Origin: Rhynchospora pubera
Lineage: Eukaryota > Streptophyta > Magnoliopsida > Poales > Cyperaceae
DNA length: 64,000 nt
Assembly: GCA_028095005.1 (NCBI GenBank)
Contig: CM051459.1
Location: forward strand, 311,862,513-311,926,512
Direction: 5' to 3'
A model generated the notes under the pieces. The model did not search any database and had not been told where the DNA came from. It was given only the letters and a program-made list of their open reading frames with translations. Positions 1 through 8,540 of this stretch are shown one piece after another (position 1 is the stretch's first letter; each line of letters starts with the position of its first letter). A program made the translations under genes and the position numbers.

Positions 1-150
1 CACATAACACGTACAATCCATATATTTATTTCATTGGAACAAATCATATGCTATATTCCAGTAACATACACATATGCAATTAAGTTGGTAAATCCTTACC
101 TATGATTTGTATAACTTAATCAGTACTTAATTTACGTACTAATTTTTTTT

Positions 151-538
151 ATAATTAATGTTTCTTGTTAATTATCGATTATGAATGATTTAGATTTATT
201 ATTGTCATTTAATAAAACATGAAACATAGGGATCCACAATCTTATTTATTCAATAAGATTGGATTATACATGGTAATTACGCATACAAAGTGAAAATATG
301 ATAAAATAATTAAATTTAAGTAATTTCATCACAATAATCCACATTTAAACTCTTTATACTGTCCAAATTAAGATTCATATATTGTTTATTAAAAAAGATT
401 GGATTATACATGGTAATTACGTATATAAGATACAAATAATGTAATTTCTAATCTTTTTTATAATTAATGTTTCTTATTAATTATTAAGATTGTGGACGAT
501 TTTAGATTTATCATTGTCATTAAATAAAACATGAAACA
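151..538. repeat. Imperfect direct repeat pair upstream of the gag fragment
   Basis: Two units of about 78 bp, at 151-227 and 460-538, both begin ataattaatgtttctt and end in an aaacatgaaaca-like string. A second shared string (aagattggattatacatgg) occurs near 255 and 395. The whole arrangement recurs at 22541-22930 and 42570-42955. It is AT-rich DNA with no coding signal and may be decayed flank or LTR of the copia element whose gag fragment follows. Confidence 0.75.
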
Positions 539-541
539 CGG

Positions 542-1075
542 ATGGGTGAGTATGAGGCTAAAATTGATGAACAAACTAGTTCAACCAAATGTGTTGATTG
601 TGATAGGTTGAACTCTATTGTTGATGCCACCCATGATGCCTTGGTTAGGAAAGACGATACCATAGAAATCCTAAAAGTAGATGAGCTTACTTCTAAGATG
701 GGTGAGTATGAGACTAAAATGAAGGAGCTTGAAAAACAACTTGAAAAATCGGTTTTAGCTCAAGCCCCTAAAGTGGATTTGAAGAACCTTTTCAATGGTC
801 AAAACCTCATGACAAGTCCGGTCTTGGTTACCAAAAGCCTTATCAAACCAAGAAAAAGAATTTGTCACACAATAATGGGAAACAAGTTGCACAAAACACA
901 CAATTTAAAAAACTTAGGAATTCTCGTGATAATGCACATATGTACCAAAGGAAACCTAGAAACACTAGAGTGCAAAACAAAAAGGATGCTATGCTTTATT
1001 AATTTCTTTGTAGGCGATCTTAGTAACGAATCATATCTACGATCGAATGTGAATTATGTTGAAATTGAAATATGA
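542..1075 (+). pseudogene. Ty1/copia-type gag fragment, truncated (copy 1)
   Basis: An open frame of 177 codons whose first ~110 resemble the gag spacer of plant copia elements: a CVDCDRLN motif, then a charged coiled-coil-like stretch (MGEYETKMKELEKQLEK). The pattern KSGLGYQKP is readable in another frame, so at least one frameshift has occurred. Compared with the longer copy at 42958, homology stops at about 984, just after a lysine-rich tract. The last ~30 residues are therefore not gag but unrelated DNA leading into the GDSL promoter. Relative to the long copy there is also a 2-bp difference (cacacaat versus cacaat). Neither pol nor LTRs can be recognised next to it. I call it a dead element fragment, not a host gene. 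Confidence 0.7.
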
Positions 1076-1212
1076 AAATAAAATATGAAATCTTATTGTG
1101 ATAAGGTTACGATTGTATAATTCAAATATATTATCTCGTTGAGCCTGTGTTAATTCATGGACCTATTCAAACACCCATAGGTTCTCTCTCTTATTACAAT
1201 TGTCATTAACGA

Positions 1213-1240
1213 TTGACCACTCTATTAATCCTATAAATAG
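1213..1240 (+). promoter_or_regulatory. Core promoter of GDSL copy 1 (TATA box)
   Basis: TATAAATAG at 1232-1240 lies 139 bp before the ATG at 1379, so a start near 1265 and a 5' leader of about 115 nt would be normal for a plant gene. A TTGACC W-box-like hexamer sits about 15 bp upstream. The same sequence is present unchanged at 23622-23630 before GDSL copy 3, and absent from the exon-1-less copies. Confidence 0.6.
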
Positions 1241-1378
1241 AGCATTCTTGTTCGGTGAGCGCGGCTAAAATTAAAATGTTTTTAAATATAGAGTCTCTAC
1301 TCATTCTATTATATCGTTGATCCCATAATTTATATCCATTCTTTTGAAGTTCATATCTAATCCGCACTACTGCTACAA

Positions 1379-2371
1379 ATGAAGCGCACGACTCTTATCA
1401 TCCTTTCCTTGCTTTTGTTTCTGGAGCCAATTCAACCAACTCCATCTCATAAATTCAACTCCATATTTAGTTTCGGTGATTCTTGCACTGACACCGGTAA
1501 CGCAAATGTGCTGGCTAAGAAGCGCTCATGGTCTTCATTCACTGACAACTTGCCTTATGGAATGACTTTCTTCCGCCGACCCTCCAATAGGTTCTGTGAT
1601 GGTAGATTGATTGTGGATTTTCTCGGTATCTCTCAATTCTTATTTGTATTTTTTTAAACACATTTTAAAGTATAATTTACAGAACAAACGTGTATCTATA
1701 TAGACATTTATTTTATTTACTATGATCAAATTAGTGTAGGCATGACACTACATGCACATGTAGAACCAATCGTCAATTTTGATTATTTTTTCCTGCATAT
1801 GCCCTTTTTGCAAATTTATTTGCGGTGCTTTTTGATGACATTAAATTTGACGGTACCTTATGATCATAGAATCTCAAATATAAGCTATCATTATCACTCC
1901 TTTAGTTATCCTCAATGTCTCAAACAAAAGGATTGTGTTTCAATCAAAATAATAGCATTGATATATGAGGTGGACTAAAATCAACCACGACTGACGGGTG
2001 AATCCATCAGCCGCGATTATATCTCAATTTTTGAGGTTCAGATGGCTAATTCGAACTGTCCAATGTGTTCTACATATTGAAATCTTATATCGGAGATCGA
2101 ATATTACATTTTTCTGAATTTTATTTACTATTTTTTTGAGATTTTAAAAAATCGTTGTTATTGAACGGTCCATAACTGTTTAGATGAAGAATTTTAAACT
2201 ACCAAAAACATACTAAATAATTTCAGAAAAATGTAAAATGTGGGTCTCTAACGAGATTTCAAGATGGATGACACATTGAACGGCTCGGATCGACTGCTAG
2301 AATCTCGAAAATCAAGATTTAATCGTAGCTGACGGTCTCATTCGTCAGTCATGACTGATTTTAGTCTACAT

Positions 2372-2441
<70 letters not shown>

Positions 2442-2586
2442 AATCTATTGTGAACCATGATGCACATAAGGTTTCGTGCACTATGACCGTTTTAGTCGAT
2501 GGTTCCACAAATTGTCAATCTAATTTAACCAACCCAATCTATATATTGAAATCTCATAGAAAACAAAATTTTACAATTGTTGAAAT

Positions 2587-2630
<44 letters not shown>

Positions 2631-4254
2631 AATCATGGTTCACAATAGAAATTCTCTCTCTCTCTATATATATATATATAAAAATCATGGTTCACAATAG
2701 AAATTCTCTCTCTCTCTCTATATATATATATATAAAGAGAGATTGACTAAAGTATACTCCAGCATACAGATAGTCCGTATTCTGGAGTCGTTTTTCAAAA
2801 TCTAAAATGCATACAGTCGATACGAACCTTTCAAATTATTCTCCATATTGAAATCTCTTAGGAAACCAAAATTTATATTTTTTCAATTTTTTTTGCTATA
2901 TATTATGCTATTTTAAAAGTTGTAAAGGAGTATTTCTAACCCTTCAATTTGAAAATAGCATAATATATAGCAAAAAAATTCGAAAAAATAAAAAAATTGG
3001 ACTTGAAGGATATTTTTACATGGAGAACAACTTGAACTATTTGGATCGACTGTTTGAATTTTAAATTTTAAGAAACGAATCTAGCATACGCGTTTGATCC
3101 GTATACTGAAGTATACTTAAACATTTGGATCTTTAATCGTTGTTGGTGTCGAAACCTTACTTTTTTCTTATATTTTAATTAGAGTATGTAATTTTCCATT
3201 AACAATGATTTAACAAAATCAGAAAAAAACATATAAAAACTTTAACAAATTAAAATTTTAGTTCAAATGTTTAAATGTTTAATCCAAATATGAAGTTCAA
3301 TGTGAAGTTACTCGAAATTTGAATTTCAAAATGTGAAGTTACTCAAAATTTTAAGCGGAGGACATAGAAACTTTAACAATTTATTTTATTTCAATTCGTT
3401 ACTCGAAATATGAAGTTCAAATGTTTAATCTAAACCACTCAATTTGTTCTTCGCATTAAAATCCAATCAGAAATCAAATTGTCATTTTGTTCTGATTTTT
3501 TTTACTATATATTTATTATTTAAAAATTGGAGAGTTTATAATTCTTCAATAATATGGTTTTTTTTTCAAATCAGTGAAGTTAGTAAAAATATATTGGAGA
3601 GTTTCTAGTTTTGACAATATTTCAATGAGAAAAAATAAATCAAACTGTTTTGATCACTTGTTTGGATCTGGAATTTTGATGGAAATCCGAAGTAAAAACT
3701 ACCCATTAATTTCACAAAAATGTTGGAACATACACATATATATATAGTAATATGGTTGGATATTTTGCAATGTAACCTGCAAGTTTAGGCACATATTTAA
3801 AACTTGAATTTTGAATGATTGATCTAAACGGCTAAATTCTTTTTTTTTCTTCTTATACATATATATAGGCAAATATACACAATATATATATATATATAGA
3901 GAGTTTAGCTACGGTGAGTCGCGACTCACGGACTCTCCGGTGAGTCGCGACCAAAACTCCTAGATCTAGATCAAAATGACCGATCCAAACCGTCCAATAT
4001 GATCTCCCTATTGAAATCTCCGTGCAAATCAATTTTTTTATTTTTTCGAAATTTTTAAGTATTTTTTTCGGATTTTTAAAACCTGATGTTTTTGAATGGT
4101 TCAGAACCAATTAGATTAACGATTTTCTAAAATTTCAAAAAAATACAAAATTCGGTCTACATGGAGATTTCAATAGGGAGATCATATTTGACAGTTTGGA
4201 TCGGTCATTTTGATCTAGATCTAGGAGTTTTGGTCGCGACTCACCGTAGCTAAA

Positions 4255-4294
<40 letters not shown>

Positions 4295-5964
4295 CAATTG
4301 TTTTTTCTTCTATACAGCGGAGGAGTTTGGCTTGCCATATCTCAAACCGTACTTAGGCAAAAATGAAAGCTTTCGACAAGGAGCAAACTTTGCTGTAGTA
4401 GGTGCAACTGCTCTTGATGATACATTCTTCAAGCAACACAATATTACAACAAGCAAAAGTACATCAAGAAATTCATTGTCATCTCAACTACAATGGTTTG
4501 AAGAGTTGAAGCCTTCGCTATGCCAAACACCTAAGGGTTTGTGACAAATGGCTTTCTCTATCTGTATGGCATATGCATGTAATACAATGAATATATATAT
4601 ACTTGTATGTAAATATTACTGGACTAACTGGCAATATCATCGTAGTGCAGAATGTAGAGATTATTTTGGTAGATCTCTCTTCATTCTTGGACAAATTCAA
4701 GGGAACGACTACTTTATCATGCCTAGTTCTTTAAGTGTGGAACGAATGATGTCTTATTCTTCAGCAATTATTCAGACAATCGCACGAACAATCAAGGTAG
4801 AATAAAGAACATAAAGTTGACAAAAATTGAAAATGATAAGCACTATTTTTTGAGAAATGCTAGAATCAAATTGGTATGATTGGAGGGTTATGTTAAATCC
4901 AATGTTATCTCAAATTGAAAACATCAAATGACCGATTCGAACTGTTCCATTTTAACTTCATATTAAAATCTCCATCCTGACCAAATTTATATTTTTGCTT
5001 TGAAAATTTTTACTACTTTTTGTGTTTTAGGAAATATTCAATCTAATTAGTTTTGAACCTTACAATAATAAATTTTTTTACAAATTCAGAAAAACTAAAA
5101 AATTTGGTCCACAATGATATTTCAATATGAGAAACACATTGAGCACGGTTTGCATTGATCATTTGAGCTTGAATTCAATATCTAAATCAATTTGATGGAG
5201 CGATCTATCAAATTCAGCTTGGTCGTATCCAAACTCTTATTTTCTCATTGAATGCATGTGCAAATTATATTTTTAGGTAGTCAAGATAAATGTATAAAAT
5301 TTATTTATATGTATCAATTCTTAATCTTCCAATAGGAACTTATTGATCAAGGTGCAAAGACAGTGGTAGTGGCAGGGAATATTCCAATCGGTTGTCAACC
5401 GAAATATTTGATAATTAATGGGAAAAGCAAAGGTCACTCTTCTTATGATCCTAGCACTGGATGCATCGAAAAATACAACAGACTATCTAGACATCATAAC
5501 TCCCTTCTACTTGAGGCGATAAAAAAACTTCGGATCAAGTATCGTGATGCAAAGATCATATACGCAGATATTTACAAACCTATTATCGACTTTATAAGGT
5601 TTCCACAACGTTATGGTAAGTTATAGATTCAACAATTCTTGTCATACTTTAAGATATCCTATATTCCCTCAAAAAAGGTGAGAACTCTCTCATGCATTCT
5701 AATTTTTTGGGTTCAGGATTTACATCCAAACCACTAGTTGTTTGCTGTGGAACCAGTCATGAATTCAATTGGCCCGGCCGTGAATACAATTGGGACCTAC
5801 TTAGACTATGTGGCACACCGAATGTTACTGCTTGTCAGAATCCATCAACATATGTGAATTGGGACGGCCTGTGCTTCACTGAGGCCACCAACCGCTATGT
5901 TGCCAATAGTTGGTTAAAGGGTCCCTATGCCGATCCACCGATACTTGATGCTCATACAAACTAA
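1379..5964 (+). CDS. GDSL esterase/lipase (SGNH hydrolase), copy 1, five exons, intact frame
   Basis: Exons by GT-AG and phase matching: 1379-1625, 4318-4536, 4651-4796, 5336-5615, 5717-5964. They sum to 1140 nt, 379 residues plus stop, normal for the family. Residues 1-21 are a hydrophobic signal peptide, so the product is probably secreted or vacuolar. Block I is FSFGDSCTDTGN (Ser35 nucleophile), block II GANFAVVGAT (Gly104), block III QGNDYF (Asn174), block V NWDGLCFTEA. In block V Asp347 is kept, but the usual catalytic His is Cys350 (codon 5872-5874), so ordinary esterase activity is doubtful. Layout and motifs resemble the plant acetylajmalan-esterase/At1g28580-like clade; the substrate is unknown. 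Intron 1 (2.7 kb) is full of foldback elements and microsatellites. Copy 3 differs at only one residue that I noticed (Thr versus Arg in exon 3). Confidence 0.88.
1971..2369. repeat. Foldback element FB1 in GDSL intron 1
   Basis: Long terminal inverted repeats: the left end (ggactaaaatca, then cgactgacgg) pairs with the right end (cgtcagtcatgactgatttt, then agtc), with similarity continuing for about 100 bp on each side. Internal cores ccaatgtgttctacatattg and gagatttcaaga are shared with FB2-FB5. It abuts the TA microsatellite at 2375. No ORF. A copy lies at 24361-24759. Confidence 0.75.
2375..2438. repeat. (TA)32 microsatellite in GDSL intron 1
   Basis: An uninterrupted TA tract. It is longer in copy 3 (about 24766-24824), which makes it length-variable between paralogues. 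It sits immediately beside foldback element FB1. Confidence 0.95.
2575..2738. repeat. Compound (TC)n(TA)n minisatellite, three units
   Basis: Three tandem units, each made of gaaattctctctc, a TC tract, a TA tract and an aatcatggttcacaatag-type spacer (two full spacers, the last unit truncated). Unit lengths are roughly 50-65 bp and the tract lengths differ between units and between GDSL copies 1 and 3 (24966-25122). Confidence 0.85.
2748..3122. repeat. Foldback element FB2 in GDSL intron 1
   Basis: Ends pair as taaagtatactccagcatac (left) against the reverse of gtatactgaagtatactta (right). The interior carries the family cores ctccatattgaaatctc and an actatttggatcgactg-type right core. An internal palindrome is built from tatattatgctattttaaa and its mirror. 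A copy is in GDSL copy 3 (about 25130-25510). Confidence 0.65.
3430..3690. repeat. Decayed foldback element FB3 in GDSL intron 1
   Basis: Recognised only by the family cores: ccactcaatttgttcttcgc followed by attaaaatcc on the left, and gacaatatttcaatgag followed by a ctgttttgatcacttg core on the right, in the expected inverted relation. Terminal repeats are eroded and the edges approximate. DNA just before it (3260-3420) has short direct repeats of a gaagttactcgaaat-like motif. Confidence 0.5.
3901..4257. repeat. Foldback element FB4 inside a TA microsatellite, GDSL intron 1
   Basis: The arms begin gagtttagctacggtgagtc and end with the mirror gactcaccgtagctaaactc; the inverted match continues for more than 120 bp through tcctagatctagatcaaaat and ccgatccaaac. 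TA tracts flank both ends. The right arm lacks a ~22-bp piece (ggagagtccgtgagtcgcga-like) present in the left arm and in both arms of the copy at 51520. That fits a deletion between the two gtgagtcgcgac direct repeats. Other copies: 19848-20204, 26285-26662, 51520-51922. Confidence 0.85.
4895..5205. repeat. Foldback element FB5 in GDSL intron 3
   Basis: Left ctcaaattgaaaacatcaaa mirrors a right-hand tcatttgagcttgaattca block. Family cores cttcatattaaaatctcc and gatatttcaatatgag are in inverted relation, and the arms continue through agttttgaacc. It accounts for most of the 539-bp intron 3. It is present in all four GDSL copies, so the insertion predates the duplications. Confidence 0.7.
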
Positions 5965-7400
5965 TTAAATTTACTAGCTAGGGCATAAATATTTTTTACC
6001 GATATCATCTATTTCCTTTCTTCGTTTAAAAGTAAATGAAAATCACGTCACTCCTTATATGGAGGTATTTTATCGATGCATCAATTTATCTTGTGGTGGA
6101 TTTATAGAATTAAGAAAATATATAGTTGTGTTGTCAAATTAAGTTATTTTCAATGCTTTATGAAGGTACCATTATCGAATATCAAAGTCAGTTTGAATTA
6201 ACAAAAAAATTTTAATATCAAAGGATTACACTGAATTTGCTAGTGAATTTATAATTTGTCACCAAGAAATTGTTATGCTTCCAGGAGCATAGTTGTTTTA
6301 GTGATAACATTGTTGTTTTAGAATGCTTGTTGACTTGTAGTAGCTGCTCGATATTTTCTAATTGAGTTGACATAGCAGTTTAGGATAATTAATGTTTGAT
6401 GAGTATAGGCTCCGTTTGGATGCGTTGAGAATAAGGTAGGAAGAAGGAAGAAGGGAAGAAATTTATTGGAAAAGGGTAAATTTATTGGGAAGTGTGTAAC
6501 TTTTGTGAAGAGTTTGGATGGTTAGGAATAAATTTATTGATAAAAAATGGTTATTCCTTATTCCTTATTCCGGGAAGAAGCCATCCAAATGGAGCCATAG
6601 AAACTTCATTTTATGTTGGTTTTCTCCTTGCTCTTACAGACTGCAGTCTAATTTTTGAATGCTTTCTTTTTGCATGTGATGATAAAACAAAGTTACTAAT
6701 AAAACAAAATTTTCATATAGTAACACATTGTTTTAGAATACTTGTTGACTGTGTTGTACGTAATTAGAGGCCTAGAGGGGGATTTAATAGGCACAATTTG
6801 AAGTTCTAAAGCGGTTTGGACACAAGTAAGCACACAAGCATAAGTAATGTAAATAATAAAGAGAGAAAAAGAGATTGAAAGCGATGTGATTACGAATTTC
6901 TGATCCGTTAGGAAAGACTAGTCTTGGTCTATGTTTCCGGGGATTTTGCTACCACGAAAAAGTGTGCTTCGTTCAATTCCACCAAGAATAGATCTACAAT
7001 ATCGAACCGAATTGGTTCATTACAAAAAACTCGAGGTGGATCGGTCTAACCTCTAGGCTAATCAAAAATCACAACAAGAATTGAAGCTCTCAACTAAGAC
7101 TCAACAATTTGGCTAATAGAACCTATGGGCTTGATTGAGCCATTTTAATCTCAATGATTTTTCAAAGTAAATGCTCAAGAACAAGATTTAGCTGTTTGGA
7201 TCTCAAAGAAATAATTTTTGCAAGGTTTCAAAAGTGTCAAATCAGTTCCAAAGGGCTGGTATATATAGAGGGCGTCAACTGCTCCAAAATAGTCTAATTT
7301 TTTCTGCAATGTTTCCTAACACCACATAGCGTTGTACGACGATGCTTAATGTCATTGAAAAATCAAACAAATATTTTATATTACCGTTGATGATTCCAAT
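5965..7400. other. 3' flank of GDSL copy 1; no gene recognised
   Basis: AT-rich flank with one MITE (6408-6596) and a near-direct repeat pair (ttgttttagaatgcttgttg near 6313 and ttgttttagaatacttgttg near 6729). A stretch from about 6766 to 7260 has the look of non-coding LTR-retrotransposon DNA, but I could not place it. This stretch is missing from GDSL copy 5, where the sequence jumps from the equivalent of ~5988 to ~7400. Confidence 0.6.
6408..6596. mobile_element. Tourist-like MITE, 189 bp
   Basis: Terminal inverted repeats GGCTCCGTTTGGATG and CATCCAAATGGAGCC with one mismatch. The 3-bp flanks (ata) match on both sides, as expected of a PIF/Harbinger-type duplication. The interior is purine-rich with ggaagaag and ttattcc repeats and no real ORF. 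Copies: 17526-17714 (inverted) and 28812-29000. Confidence 0.75.
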
Positions 7401-7538
7401 TATCCATCCAAAACTTGACCTTCTTACCATTTCCAATAGTGTATTGTCAATGCATGTTTACTAAATGTGCATAATCCATCACCTAGTCCCAGAAATAGGA
7501 TTTATGTTTTTTATTTGTACCAAACGCACCATGTTTAC

Positions 7539-7775
7539 TGTCTGTCCTGTATCGACCGTGTTCCTAACGGTTCTCATCACTATGGCCGCTGCTCTTGCAT
7601 CCAGCCCAGATGTGGGTTCATCCAAGAATATGATCGATGGATTGGCGACCAATTCAACTGCAATAGTTAGTCTCTTTCTCTGCTCAACAGATAGCCCATT
7701 GACCCTCAGCAACCCAACTAGAGCATTGCGGATTGGTGTCAACTCAACCAGTTCCAATACTTCTTCTATGAGCAT
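7539..7775 (-). pseudogene. Captured exon of a PDR-type ABCG transporter (second nucleotide-binding domain), copy 1
   Basis: A 79-codon exon on the - strand carrying the ABC signature region (NGLSVEQRKR) followed by Walker B and D-loop (SIIFLDEPTSGLDARAAAIV), the diagnostic stretch of the second nucleotide-binding domain in plant full-size ABCG/PDR pumps. It is bounded by a plausible acceptor (cttag before the first codon) and donor (gt after DTGQT), so it was carried as an exon with intron flanks. No Walker A, Q-loop or membrane domain is found nearby, so it cannot encode a transporter. Antisense transcription relative to the GDSL gene is possible but not shown. Duplicated at 29943-30179 and 53827-54063; the last has Met for Leu in Walker B, the residue more usual in the family. 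Confidence 0.85.
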
Positions 7776-7849
7776 CTAAGTAATTTTATGCATAGCATAG
7801 TATATCATTAGCATATTTATGGTATACTATGCATAAAATAACTTAGATG
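7773..7849. repeat. Foldback at the splice acceptor of the PDR exon
   Basis: catctaagtaattttatgca at the left and tgcataaaataacttagatg at the right are inverted copies with one mismatch, and further pairing follows inward. The repeated unit includes the intron end and the first codon of the PDR exon. The arms pair without mismatch in the copy at 54061-54137; another copy is at 30177-30253. Confidence 0.8.
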
Positions 7850-8433
7850 TTATCACCTTCGTTAGGTTACGGACTGTCAATGCGTGTGTTGTCACACCAA
7901 ATGCTGACTCGTGCTACACCAGACTGGCCTACAATACCCACTGGCTGTGAAATCTCTAATAAGCGTGAAGCAGTGTCACACAACGTCCATTGGAGTTGGG
8001 TAACGCTGTGTCACAATGTTGTATACATAACGCTCAGTAGCGTTGTACAATGTGAGGTTGAGAAGACTTGAAAATTATTTTGTTCCTCCTACTAGAACGT
8101 TATGCAATGCTCTAGCTAGAAAGTTACTTACCGTCATTGTGTAATGTTCTTCAGCGTTGCACAATGCTTAAAAATTGCATGGCCTCCTTCGTTGTTTGGA
8201 CCATGCATTGGCTCCAAACAGCGCAATATACATGCAAAAGTTGCAGGTATCGTGTGACAACGCCAAACAACATTGTGTAACATTAGTGTTGTGTAACGTC
8301 AACCAACGTCGCATGACAAACTGTTGAACATGTCAGGTCTGTTTCTCACCCAACTATTATAGGTCATTGTGTAACATCCTCCAGAAACTGTCGGAGCATC
8401 CCTTTGGCTATACACTCCTTCATTGTGTAACGA
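7850..8433. other. Spacer rich in cattgtgtaac / gttgcacaatg words; no gene
   Basis: No protein family is recognisable in either direction. The degenerate words cattgtgtaac, gttgtgtaacg and gcgttgcacaatg recur about ten times in both orientations. Copies lie at 30254-30840 and 54138-54725, and they are highly similar. Confidence 0.5.
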
Positions 8434-8540
8434 TATAGAACTATTGCCTTCTATAATGACGGTAATAGTTTGTCATGCCTTCTATTATAGGTCATTGTGT
8501 AACATCCTCCAGAAACTGTCGGAGCATCCCTTTGGCTATA
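8434..8540. other. Complex rearrangement junction with templated filler
   Basis: After cgatatagaac the homology with the other two copies breaks. What follows is a patchwork: a piece (aactattgccttctataat) identical to spacer DNA at about 20524, tgacggtaa and agtttgtcatgc that are inverted copies of ~8130 and ~8310, then ~60 bp repeating 8358-8416 almost exactly. It joins the left end of the LTR element at 8541. Confidence 0.75.

Noticed and set aside
2575..2738. Regularly spaced repeats reminiscent of a CRISPR array
   Set aside because: Simple TC/TA tracts with a duplicated spacer in a plant intron; no cas genes.
2351..2746. 131-codon ORF rich in Tyr-Ile and Leu-Ser repeats
   Set aside because: Translation of TA and TC microsatellites inside the GDSL intron.
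5692..5964. Separate small genes for each GDSL exon
   Set aside because: Exon borders have GT-AG sites with matching phases and join into one 379-codon frame.
7465..7779. 104-codon + strand ORF over the PDR exon
   Set aside because: It is the antisense shadow of the ABC transporter exon; the - strand frame carries the signature and Walker B motifs.
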